A DNA stretch of 64,000 nucleotides from NCBI GenBank assembly GCA_046349875.1, contig JAXMBN010000027.1:1-64000 (forward strand). Reading direction: 5' to 3'. Every line of letters starts with the position of its first letter. The first letter of the stretch is position 1. This DNA comes from JAXMBN01 sp046349875. GTDB lineage: Bacteria > Planctomycetota > Planctomycetia > Pirellulales > Pirellulaceae. The translations under genes were made by a program, and so were the position numbers. Below the pieces are notes generated by a model. That model was not told where the DNA came from. It did not search any database and was given only the letters and a program-made list of their open reading frames with translations. Shown here piece after piece: positions 49,148 through 57,047 of this stretch.

Positions 49148-49567
49148 TCAATTCGGTGGATGCTTACCAATAATGACCCAAAGGGACCGCACCTCAACCA
49201 ATTGAGGACGATTCATGCGCAATAGGTTGACCGTGGCAACACCTATCTCAGTCAACCCAACTATGACCGTACCGTTCACTGACCAATCAAAGTGATCAAG
49301 CCAGCTATCCTGCTGAGGGTGGAATAATCGCGCCTCGATCCCTTGATCGGTGAGCCCAATAATACGATTGGCTTTGTGTCGATTACAGGTAGGGCAAGCA
49401 AGGCAGAGGTTTTCAAAGCCAGTTTGCCCTCCGAGCGACAACGGTTGGATGTGTTCGACTTCAAAGGTGACTACCGTAAGCGCTTCGCTCGACTGACAAT
49501 ATGCACACCGCTGCAAGAAGTGAGCACGTACACGTTGCCTCAGCTCGGCAGGAATGTAGACGCTCAA
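49148..49567 (-). CDS. HNH endonuclease family protein
   Basis: 139 residues. Zinc and HNH motifs are intact: CAYC (21-24), FEVEHIQPLSLGG with the catalytic EHI His39, then CLACPTCNRHK with the second Cys pair (55/58/61) and Asn62. Such stand-alone HNH proteins are known in cyanobacteria, planctomycetes and mobile elements. The C-terminal 50 residues (LDHFDWSVNGTVIVGLTEIG) are a typical extension. The upstream small gene is 8 bases away, so they are co-transcribed. Confidence 0.85.
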   Translation of the reverse strand: MSVYIPAELRQRVRAHFLQRCAYCQSSEALTVVTFEVEHIQPLSLGGQTGFENLCLACPTCNRHKANRIIGLTDQGIEARLFHPQQDSWLDHFDWSVNGTVIVGLTEIGVATVNLLRMNRPQLVEVRSLWVIIGKHPPN

Positions 49568-49575
49568 ATCACTTC

Positions 49576-49806
49576 CTAATTCTTCATTTGATGTAGCTTA
49601 GCAGCCGCATGAGCTTTCACGAGATTGAGCTCATCAACTTGCATCAGCAAAAGGTCGAGTTCCTTTGTTTGCTCGGCCGAAAGTTCGCCTTCGACATTCT
49701 TCGCCAATAGCTCTTCCAATCGTGATTGGCTCTTGGATGCTAAGGCCATGTCGGCTAATGCCATCAATCCCTCGGTGCTAACCACTAGGCTTACTTCATC
49801 TGGCAT
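49576..49806 (-). CDS. Small helical partner of the HNH protein
   Basis: 76 residues, mostly helical: SRLEELLAKNVEGELSAEQT, KELDLLLMQVDELNLVKAHA. It lies immediately upstream of the HNH gene on the same strand. Similar small helical proteins often accompany stand-alone HNH genes. Function is unknown and an antitoxin or adaptor role is only a guess. Confidence 0.65.
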   Translation of the reverse strand: MPDEVSLVVSTEGLMALADMALASKSQSRLEELLAKNVEGELSAEQTKELDLLLMQVDELNLVKAHAAAKLHQMKN

Positions 49807-50068
49807 TTGGCATATCTCCTGTGTGCTAACGTCGACTCAATCATACGAATATTGTGAAACGAATTCCACACGAGAGTTGGAAATGGAAGCCAATGAGGGA
49901 TAAAATATCGGATCATTCAGCTAGCAGAACAGCGTGACTGTTCTAGTACAATGAGCGGCAAATGGTACGGGAATTGAAGTTGAGATCTTCGAGACGTACC
50001 TTGGGTGGGATCGTCTCTAGCGATTTGTGACAATGCATCACAAAAATACCTGAGGTGAAAGGTACCAA

Positions 50069-51025
50069 TTGCAAGTTCCATCCGATCATCGAATCGAAAG
50101 TCGTGTCACAATCGTTGGAGCAGGGCACGTAGGAAGCACTATGGCCTTTTCGCTCCTTTGTCGCGGACTTTGCGAAGAAATCGTCCTCGTGAATCGCACC
50201 CGAGCAAAAGCCGAGGGGGAAGCGGCTGACCTTCAGCATGCTGCAGGTTTTGCGCAGCGGGCCGTTCAAGTTCGGGCTGGCGATATCCCAGATACTGCTC
50301 AGTCGGATGTGATCATTTTTACCATTGGCGCTCCCGGCGTCCCTGGTTCGCGGACGGCGGGCGCTCAACAGAACGCAAAGCTACTCCGCCAGATGGTGCC
50401 GGAATACGTTCGCTACAGTCCCGATGCCATCTTGCTGATCGTTACCAATCCCGTCGATGCGATGTCGTACGTTGCGTGGAAAGCAAGTGGACTACCATCG
50501 AATCGAGTGCTTGGTACGGGAACGTTGATTGATAGCGCTCGGTTTCGCACCTATCTCTCGCGGCAACTGCAGATACACCCCGATGATATTCGAGCCTACG
50601 TCTTGGGCGAACACGGGGAAACTCAATTTCCAGCTGTCAGCGTAGCGGCCACGGGTGGTCAACGCCTTGATCCCAATATCCAAGTCGATGAGGCTTTTCG
50701 GCAAACGGTCGAATCGGCGCATGAGATCTTTGCAATCAAGGGTTACACCAACTATGCAATCGCCTTGGCCGGTACCATGATCGTTGAGTCGATACTCAAC
50801 GATAGTCGTCGGACGCTCCCCGTCTCGACCTATGTAGAGGATTATGCGGGGCATCGTGATGTCTATCTATCGCTCCCCGCGGTCATCGGACGAAATGGGG
50901 TGCAACGAGTTCTGCAACCTGGTATGAATGAAGCCGAACAATCCCAGTTGACGCGATGTGTTGAGCATATTCGGCGAACCATCGATGCATGTGGCTTAAA
51001 TGATTTGCCTACCAATCTATCATGA
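50069..51025 (+). CDS. ldh: L-lactate/malate dehydrogenase family protein
   Basis: 318 residues from TTG 50069 (AGGT upstream). The Rossmann motif VTIVGAGHVGSTMAF is at about 13-27. NPVDAMSYVAWKASG, VLGTGTLIDSARFR with the substrate Arg, and the catalytic LGEHGETQFP are all present. The mobile-loop specificity segment reads GAPGVPGSRTAG where LDH has Gln and MDH has Arg at position 102. Here it is Gly, so substrate identity is uncertain. The lipase gene start overlaps its stop (ATGA). Confidence 0.8.
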   Translation: MQVPSDHRIESRVTIVGAGHVGSTMAFSLLCRGLCEEIVLVNRTRAKAEGEAADLQHAAGFAQRAVQVRAGDIPDTAQSDVIIFTIGAPGVPGSRTAGAQQNAKLLRQMVPEYVRYSPDAILLIVTNPVDAMSYVAWKASGLPSNRVLGTGTLIDSARFRTYLSRQLQIHPDDIRAYVLGEHGETQFPAVSVAATGGQRLDPNIQVDEAFRQTVESAHEIFAIKGYTNYAIALAGTMIVESILNDSRRTLPVSTYVEDYAGHRDVYLSLPAVIGRNGVQRVLQPGMNEAEQSQLTRCVEHIRRTIDACGLNDLPTNLS

Positions 51026-51855
51026 AGCACACTGAGTTTTCTTTGAGTAGTCATCGCGGACGCTCTCTTTTCGCGCAATCATGGTTGCCAGACGAACGTC
51101 CCCAGGCTGTGATGGGAATTGTGCATGGTCTTGGCGATCATTCGGGGCGTTACCAGGCAATGGCTCGATGGTTGGTGCAGAAGGGAATCGGAGTTTTTAG
51201 TTACGATCAATTGGGACATGGGAGAACAGGTGGAGACATGCCCCACTTTGAAACTTTAGTGAGGGACATCGAAGTATTGATCGATCACTTGCATCGCTTC
51301 AAGGCTCCACGATTTCTGTATGGGCAGAGTTTAGGTGGAGGCCTCGTAACGTATGTTGCCCTCAAGCAAAGGGCTCAACTAGAGGGTGTGATTGCGGCCA
51401 GCCCCTTACTAAAAACCACCCAAGAGCCTCCCGCATGGAAGATTGCCATTGGGAAATCGCTCGGGAAATTCTGGCCAACCCTTACCTTGCCAACGGATCT
51501 CAATCCTGCTCATCTGACGCATGATCGCGTCGAAGTGGATAACTATCGAACCGATCCACTCATTCGTAGGAGAGTCTCGGCGGCCTTAGGCATTTCGATG
51601 CTAGAAGCGGGGCGGTGGAGCATGGGCCAGGCCAAGAAGTTGAGCGTGCCCATGTTGATGATGCATGGAACCGAGGATGCCATTACTTGTAGCCGTGCGA
51701 GCGCTGCATTTGCGGCTGCCGCTTCGCACTGTTGCGAATGGAAGGCATGGCAAGGACTCTATCATGATCTTCACCATGAGCATGATCGCGAAGACGTGTT
51801 CGATTTCGTGGTTCGGTGGATACGTCAGCGAAGTCAAACCGAATCTAAAACGTGA
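51022..51855 (+). CDS. Monoacylglycerol lipase-like alpha/beta hydrolase
   Basis: 277 residues, serine aminopeptidase S33 / monoglyceride lipase type. Oxyanion GIVHGLGDHSGRY, YDQLGHGRTGG, nucleophile elbow GQSLGG with Ser103, acid HGTEDAIT and His in GLYHDLHHE. No signal peptide, so it is cytoplasmic. It is translationally coupled to the dehydrogenase gene (ATGA). Its 3' end overlaps the convergent DsrE gene by 11 bases. Confidence 0.85.
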   Translation: MKHTEFSLSSHRGRSLFAQSWLPDERPQAVMGIVHGLGDHSGRYQAMARWLVQKGIGVFSYDQLGHGRTGGDMPHFETLVRDIEVLIDHLHRFKAPRFLYGQSLGGGLVTYVALKQRAQLEGVIAASPLLKTTQEPPAWKIAIGKSLGKFWPTLTLPTDLNPAHLTHDRVEVDNYRTDPLIRRRVSAALGISMLEAGRWSMGQAKKLSVPMLMMHGTEDAITCSRASAAFAAAASHCCEWKAWQGLYHDLHHEHDREDVFDFVVRWIRQRSQTESKT

Positions 51856-52255
51856 TGCAAGTTCCTGCAACCGAACGTTCGACAATGGTGGTGAAGCCGG
51901 CGAGTGATGCTTGCGCTCTCTGGGGGCCATAATCGGTATGAGCGTGATGGAGATCGCAAGTTTGCTGACACGCTGAACAAAGGAGAAGTTCTCCTCCTTG
52001 AGCTAGAAACTGATCAAGCAATAGATCCAGTTCGGGAAAGCCTGGAATGCTGACCCCTTGGCTCGCTCGTTCGTATCCCCAAACCAGTCCGTCGCTTGTC
52101 AAGAATAGAGTCGCGGAATGCCCCAAGGCCAAGGACGAAAGTCCGCAACTGAGGGCCAAGGTTGCATTCTTTCCTTGATCGGATTTGCCCGTGGTGAGAA
52201 TGATGACAACTTGACGAGGTGATTCTGTCTTGGAAGGATCCGTCGGAAGGATCAT
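51845..52255 (-). CDS. DsrE-family sulfur-relay protein
   Basis: 136 residues from ATG 52255, whose ATGA overlaps the tusA stop. A longer upstream start is possible but the overlap favours this one. The DsrE fold is visible (VVIILTTGKSDQGKNATLAL). A cluster of cysteines in LLLCSACQQTC (Cys93, 96, 100) is at the usual persulfide-carrying position. DsrE proteins accept sulfane sulfur from TusA. It is the last gene of the minus-strand sulfur/c-di-GMP cluster. Confidence 0.8.
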   Translation of the reverse strand: MILPTDPSKTESPRQVVIILTTGKSDQGKNATLALSCGLSSLALGHSATLFLTSDGLVWGYERASQGVSIPGFPELDLLLDQFLAQGGELLLCSACQQTCDLHHAHTDYGPQRAQASLAGFTTIVERSVAGTCITF

Positions 52256-52530
52256 GATGGATCCTTTGCAATGCGGATGCGCGCCCTTTGGCAGTCCGAA
52301 TTCTCGAAGGAAATGCATTCATGTCCGGTTCGTCGAAGCCACGCTTCCAAATCCATCTTGAATGCTAAATCAGTTGCCAGCACTTCGAGAACATCATCGC
52401 GTTCCAGCGTGCGGGCTGCCTTAGAAAGTTCGACGATCGGCATGGGGCAATTCATATTGCGACAATCCAAAATCCTAGAAGGAATGGATGCCGGTTCGAC
52501 GGAGATCGGTGGATGTTCAGCAGCGGTCAT
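52252..52530 (-). CDS. tusA: TusA-family sulfur carrier
   Basis: 92 residues. The TusA signature is complete: LDCRNMNCPMPIVELSKAAR with the CPxP active Cys28. An acidic alpha/beta core (DVLEVLATDLAFKMDLEAWL) follows, then RTGHECISFE. The N-terminal 20 residues are an extension. Translation is coupled at both ends by 4-base ATGA overlaps, to the GGDEF-EAL gene upstream and to dsrE downstream. Confidence 0.88.
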   Translation of the reverse strand: MTAAEHPPISVEPASIPSRILDCRNMNCPMPIVELSKAARTLERDDVLEVLATDLAFKMDLEAWLRRTGHECISFENSDCQRARIRIAKDPS

Positions 52531-55304
52531 AGAGACTCTCCACAGGCGGGACTCTGGCGATTGGGATTTGCTTTGGCATGGGCCCAGGCTTCCGCTTCTT
52601 GGACGAAAACAGGGCGACTGATGAGATATCCTTGAAGGATGTCGCAGCCTGCATTTGCAAGAAATGTTTTTTGTTCCTCGGTTTCAACTCCCTCTGCAAC
52701 GACTTTGAGGCCCAAACCATGCCCCAAAGAAATAATCGCATTGGAGATAGCGGCGAGGTTCTTGTCCGTCGTTACTTCGGAGACGAACGATCGATCAATC
52801 TTGAGCGTATCGATCTGGAAGTGTCGTAAGTAATTTAAAGACGAGTAGCCTGTCCCAAAGTCGTCGATGGCAATTCGAAATCCGAGCTTATGAAGTCTTC
52901 GGAAGGTTTCGATGGCATATTGAATATCCTCGATAACAGCATTCTCTGTGATCTCGAGTTCAATCCACGAAGGTTGCACATCATGCAGTTTGACCATGTG
53001 GTCAAGATGTTCGACGAAGTCTGGCGAGCGAAGTTGCTGAGGCGAAACATTTACAGCAATGGGGAGGAGTTGTATACCACGTTCGTACCAATCGCGAGCC
53101 GTTCGGATGGCCTTGGAGAGGACTTGATTTCCAAGTTGCAAAATCAGGCCCGATTCCTCTGCGATGGGAATGAACTCTGAGGGAGGAACAAGGGTTCCAT
53201 CTTCTTTGCGCCAGCGAGCCAATGCCTCGACACCTGCATTGGTATTGAGAAAGGCTTCCACTTTGGGCTGAAATGCGAGCGAGATACCGTCGTTCTGAAG
53301 GGCTCGTCGAAGTTCTAGTTGGAGTTGGTGCCGGTATTCCGTCTTGGCCTGCATTTCTTGAGAGAAGAAGCGAAATTGGTTCTTGCCAGCTGATTTGGCT
53401 GCGTACATGGCGATGTCCGCGTTGGACATCAAAGTCTGCGAGTCCGTACCATGATCGGGAAAGTTCGCAACACCGATGGAGACACCCGTTGTGATCTCTC
53501 GGTTGTCGACGACCAGCGGATGTTGAAATCGTTCGATCACTTTCGCCAAGATATTTCGGACCCGATCGCAATCTCGGGAGCGGTACTCGAGAATCGCAGC
53601 AAATTCGTCTCCACCAAATCTTGCAACGATCGCTTGGTGTCCCAGTTTTTCACGGAGGAGTTTGCCTACCTCAATGAGAAGCCTGTCTCCAGTTCCGTGG
53701 CCTGACACATCATTGATGCTTTTGAAATCATCCAGGTCCATGAAGATGACCGCAAAATGCTTTTCGCTATGGCGATGATCACGAATCCACTGCTGAACTT
53801 GCTTAGAAAAATAGCGTCGATTGTGGAGCCCAGTCAAGTTGTCGTTGAGGGCTTGTTTGGCGAGCTGACGTTGCGATCGTTCCAGTTGCGTGACATCGGA
53901 GAATAACGCAATGATCTGCGTCTCTTTTTGGAAGAGGCTTGTTGAAACACTCAAGGAGAGCCAGAACCATCGCGATTTGCCATCTGAGGTTTTTGCGGAT
54001 ATCTTGCCAGCCCAATTGCGACCTTGCGCAACTTGCTGCAGCTTGGATTCGAGATTCTCAATTCCGAGATCCAGCGCCTTTCGAAGCTCGATTTCTACCG
54101 AACCGGAAATGTTGAGGAGTTCCAGCAAGCGAGGGTTGGCTTCAAGAATTCGACCCTCTAAAGAAAGTATCGCAACACCTTCGGCAATGTTCTTGAAAAC
54201 ACTTGCCAAAAGGCTCAAGCGATCTTCCCTTTGTCGTTGTTCCGTAACGTCGCGAGAGACTGCAATATAATAGGGCTTTTTAGATCGCTGATCGTGGAAA
54301 ACGGCTTTGCGGACGGAGTAAATGTGATGTTTGCCATCCAGTTGCTTTTGAACTGTTTCTTCGACCGAGCCAGTTTCCGGTGCCGAAGGATTGTGCGGTC
54401 GAATGGAATAACCTAGTTCGGAAGCAAAGCTACCTAGCGTTTCATCGCGGGATTGCTGAACGGTTTCGCAAAAGGAGTCATTGGCTACGACGAATCGATC
54501 AGAATGATCTACGACACACAGTGGATCGGGAACGGCATTGATGATGGAAAAGAGAAAATCACGATGGTGTCGGACGGCCTCTTCAAGTTCGTGTCGTGAA
54601 GTGATGTCGTTGACATTGACGAGTACGTGCGATGCGCCCTCCATCTCAAAGGGATTCATCCTGACTTCGCACCAAAGCGTTTCTTGGTGACGCTTGATGG
54701 CGATTTCAAGGCTCCCTGGATTCCCTTCAATGGCTTGTCGATGGAGTTCTTTGAGAAAGCTTTCTGCGATACTACCATCGACAAGATGGGCGGCAGAAAA
54801 AAAGGAGGGCCATTCTAGAAGGATCTCCTCGATGCGAACGTTGAATAGTTGCAGTGTATTGGGGTTGGCTGAGACGCACTTGCCCTCACGTAAGATGAGT
54901 ACGGCATCGTTGGTCTTTGCGTAGATGGTTTGCGCGAGCATTTCCTTTTCGGCCGCAGCTCGTACGGCTGCGGTTCTCGCGGAATCGAGCTCGACTTTAG
55001 TTGCTTCGAGTTCTTCGATGATCTCAGCCGACCGCACGATGGCGTCTGCTTGAGCCCTCGCTAAGTTCTCATATTTTGCGTTTGACAGTCGCAACTCGGC
55101 GGAGGCTCGGTGAATCGCTTCCTGAAGTTGGCGAAATTGCGAAAGAAACTGCAACTGCTCTGAGGGGGATGTCAACGGTACCATCGCAGTGTCGACGGAC
55201 GATTGAATCTGTGCGAGCAAGTATTCCAAATGCGCAGCGGTCAACTCGACGCCAGGATTTGGCGTTGCTGGGGAAGGAGCTCCTTGTTTGGATGAATCCA
55301 GCAT
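52527..55304 (-). CDS. PAS-PAS-PAS-GGDEF-EAL cyclic-di-GMP enzyme
   Basis: 925 residues, cytoplasmic (no membrane span seen). Residues 1-120 are coiled coil, about 121-245, 246-360 and 365-480 are PAS domains, about 485-650 GGDEF with an intact GGDEF (564-568) and no RxxD I-site just before it, and about 660-920 EAL with EAL (693-695), ELEITEN, DDFGTGYSSL and LKIDRSFV intact. Both synthesis and hydrolysis of c-di-GMP are therefore possible, with PAS domains sensing a small ligand, heme or redox state. It sits between dsrE2 and tusA and overlaps tusA by 4 bases. Confidence 0.92.
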   Translation of the reverse strand: MLDSSKQGAPSPATPNPGVELTAAHLEYLLAQIQSSVDTAMVPLTSPSEQLQFLSQFRQLQEAIHRASAELRLSNAKYENLARAQADAIVRSAEIIEELEATKVELDSARTAAVRAAAEKEMLAQTIYAKTNDAVLILREGKCVSANPNTLQLFNVRIEEILLEWPSFFSAAHLVDGSIAESFLKELHRQAIEGNPGSLEIAIKRHQETLWCEVRMNPFEMEGASHVLVNVNDITSRHELEEAVRHHRDFLFSIINAVPDPLCVVDHSDRFVVANDSFCETVQQSRDETLGSFASELGYSIRPHNPSAPETGSVEETVQKQLDGKHHIYSVRKAVFHDQRSKKPYYIAVSRDVTEQRQREDRLSLLASVFKNIAEGVAILSLEGRILEANPRLLELLNISGSVEIELRKALDLGIENLESKLQQVAQGRNWAGKISAKTSDGKSRWFWLSLSVSTSLFQKETQIIALFSDVTQLERSQRQLAKQALNDNLTGLHNRRYFSKQVQQWIRDHRHSEKHFAVIFMDLDDFKSINDVSGHGTGDRLLIEVGKLLREKLGHQAIVARFGGDEFAAILEYRSRDCDRVRNILAKVIERFQHPLVVDNREITTGVSIGVANFPDHGTDSQTLMSNADIAMYAAKSAGKNQFRFFSQEMQAKTEYRHQLQLELRRALQNDGISLAFQPKVEAFLNTNAGVEALARWRKEDGTLVPPSEFIPIAEESGLILQLGNQVLSKAIRTARDWYERGIQLLPIAVNVSPQQLRSPDFVEHLDHMVKLHDVQPSWIELEITENAVIEDIQYAIETFRRLHKLGFRIAIDDFGTGYSSLNYLRHFQIDTLKIDRSFVSEVTTDKNLAAISNAIISLGHGLGLKVVAEGVETEEQKTFLANAGCDILQGYLISRPVFVQEAEAWAHAKANPNRQSPACGESL

Positions 55305-55319
55305 GAGAGTTGTGAGGTG

Positions 55320-55940
55320 TTAGAAAACGAGCGTTGTGTTGGATTGCGTGGATGCGTCTACAAAGGTTGTCGCGCCACAGTACGTGAGGCCGGGATAAGC
55401 GATTAGCTCTTCGCGGGTGATCCCCATGAGTCTCATGGACATTTCGCAGACGCTAATTTGGACTCCAAGTTCCCCTGCAGTTTGGAGCAGCCGTTCGAGG
55501 TCGGCGATATTTTTTCGCTTCATTTCACTTTGCAAAAGAAGCTTACCTAGTCCAAACATATGCAGTTGAGAGAGTTTGGTGGCGCGTAGACCACTGGGGA
55601 GCATCCATCCAAATGCTCGTTCCACCAGTGACTTCGAACCAACTTGCTTGCGATTCTTCTTGAGAGCCGCTGTTGCCCAAAAAGAAAAGAACATGGAGAC
55701 TTCCATGCCGCACGATGCAGCCGAAGTGGCTACCATGAATGCGGCTAAAAGGCGATCCTGCGAGTTATCCATGACCAGCATGTTGATCTTGTTCGTGTCC
55801 GCAGCTTCATGGAATGATCGGGAGTATCTATCGCTGGTGAATCGACGAATTGAGATCGGAATGTCCGTCGTCCGACGACAGCGGCGATAACGGGAACAGC
55901 CGAAACAGGCCGGAAAATGGACTGAGGTTCAAAAGGACAT
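55320..55940 (-). CDS. DsrE2-type (DsrE/F-like) protein, two frame corrections needed
   Basis: The C-terminal part (55320-55781) has the DsrE2 hallmark SCGMEVSMFFSFWATAALK and later cysteines (VCEMSMRLMGI, YPGLTYCGATTFVD). A strong ribosome site (AAAGGA) and ATG at 55940 begin MSF. A T4 run then shifts the frame. Read through, the N-terminus is MSFEPQSIFRPVSAVPVIAA and more, and a second indel near AAGCTG (about 55812) rejoins the main frame at AADTNKINMLVMDN. Rebuilt length is about 206 residues. DsrE2 is a membrane- or soluble-associated sulfurtransferase known beside TusA in sulfur metabolism. Confidence 0.7.
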
Positions 55941-56046
55941 GCAATTCCTTTCGAGAGCCGCAAATGACATAACTGATAAAAGCTAGTACGCGTCCCGAAA
56001 GAAGGATCTCAGTCGATAGCCAGAATGGTGTGAAATATCGATAAGA

Positions 56047-56063
56047 AAACGATTGTATCGTTT
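56047..56063. promoter_or_regulatory. 7-3-7 palindrome upstream of dsrE2
   Basis: AAACGAT-TGT-ATCGTTT, a perfect inverted repeat between fur and dsrE2, about 107 bases before the dsrE2 start. A possible operator, but no match to a known consensus is claimed. Confidence 0.4.
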
Positions 56064-56130
56064 GTGTCGGCCAATTTAGTTGTAGGCCAACCCAGGGAGA
56101 GCGAAAAGGACTGCGGACGCGGATCGTTTC

Positions 56131-56544
56131 TTAGCGGCAGTCCTTGCAATGCCCTTGAGAAGGACGTTTTCGATGGTACCAAGCGTTCGCGAGGTTTTGA
56201 GTTCGACCTGTCCATCGTTCAAAACACTGCACACTTCACAATCGACACAGAGCATATGAGGATGGCCATCTTTTTCGGATCGCACCAATTCAAATCGCCA
56301 CACGTGGTCACCCAGGTCTAACTTGCGAGCCATATGTGCTTCGGCAAGATCGCTTAATGCACGAAACAGCGTCGATTTCTCAAAGCCCTTGGTTTCCCAA
56401 CGCTTCGGTAACGTCCAAGTGCGTAATCGGGCTGCTCGCCTCAACCAAAAAGCCCAGCACAGCTACCCGAGCTGGGGTCGCCCGCAGATCCTGCTTCCGT
56501 AAGAGGTTCTTCAATTCGTCGATGGTAAGTTTGGATGGGCTCAT
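56131..56544 (-). pseudogene. Fur-family metalloregulator, two single-base indels
   Basis: ATG 56544 begins MSPSKLTIDELKNLLRKQ and runs into DLRATPARVAVLGFLVEASS, the Fur winged-helix. The frame breaks at GNQG (one extra G near 56387) and continues FEKSTLFRALSDLAEAHMAR, HPHMLCVDCEVCSVL. Near 56150 another base is missing, and the true C-terminus in the third frame is HCKDCR-stop at 56131. Both structural CxxC pairs (CVDC and CKDC) are preserved, as in Fur/Zur/PerR. The metal specificity is unknown. The perfect retention of motifs makes consensus errors likely. Confidence 0.8.
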
Positions 56545-56572
56545 CGTCCGATCAAGCTGTTGGTTTGGGGAT

Positions 56573-56929
56573 TTAATTGGCTGTTTGAGGCGATCGTTTT
56601 TCTGCATGCGCCAAGCCGTTTCGAATGAGTTGGACTAACTTGCGATCCGTCAACCGATAGTAAACGTGCTTGCCCTCGCGGCGAGTCTGGACGAGTTGTT
56701 CCGATCGCAAGAGTTTCAATCGCTGCGATATCGCAGGCAAATTATCTTGCAATGCTTCGGTAAGTTCCGAAACACACATCTCTCGATGGCATAACAAAGA
56801 TAATAGACGCAAACGGTTCAGATCTCCCAAAACTCGAAAAAGGGCGGCAGTTCGCTCGCACGTCTGTAAAGACGCTTGCTTCCCAGCCTTTTCGGGAGAC
56901 TCGGAACAGTATTCCGTGTTGTCAACCAT
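56573..56929 (-). CDS. ArsR-family transcriptional regulator
   Basis: 118 residues from ATG 56929 (GAGG five bases upstream). The ORF is open to a TTG at 56962, which lies inside the operator and is unlikely. Winged helix: RVLGDLNRLRLLSLLCHREM, then CVSELTEALQDNLPAISQRL and GKHVYYRLTD. The alpha-3-type metal motif is EMCVSEL (one of the two usual cysteines), with another Cys in LLCHRE. The alpha-5 site is partial (Asp and His of the DxH...H...E pattern). Candidate ligands are metals or reactive sulfur. It is first of the sulfur/c-di-GMP cluster. Confidence 0.88.
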   Translation of the reverse strand: MVDNTEYCSESPEKAGKQASLQTCERTAALFRVLGDLNRLRLLSLLCHREMCVSELTEALQDNLPAISQRLKLLRSEQLVQTRREGKHVYYRLTDRKLVQLIRNGLAHAEKRSPQTAN

Positions 56930-56951
56930 GAACGCCTCGATCGGACCAAAA

Positions 56952-56973
56952 CATTCAATCAATCTATTGAATG
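56952..56973. promoter_or_regulatory. Probable ArsR operator
   Basis: Inverted repeat CATTCAAT-N6-ATTGAATG centred 34 bases upstream of the arsR ATG. ArsR/CadC-type repressors bind AT-rich TTCAA/TTGAA inverted repeats of this kind in their own promoters, so autoregulation is likely. Confidence 0.6.
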
Positions 56974-57047
56974 ATGAACCACCGTTCTGATTTCGTCAAG
57001 AGTCAAAGTACTGCGAGACAATCGCAACATGTACGGAGCACAAACTT

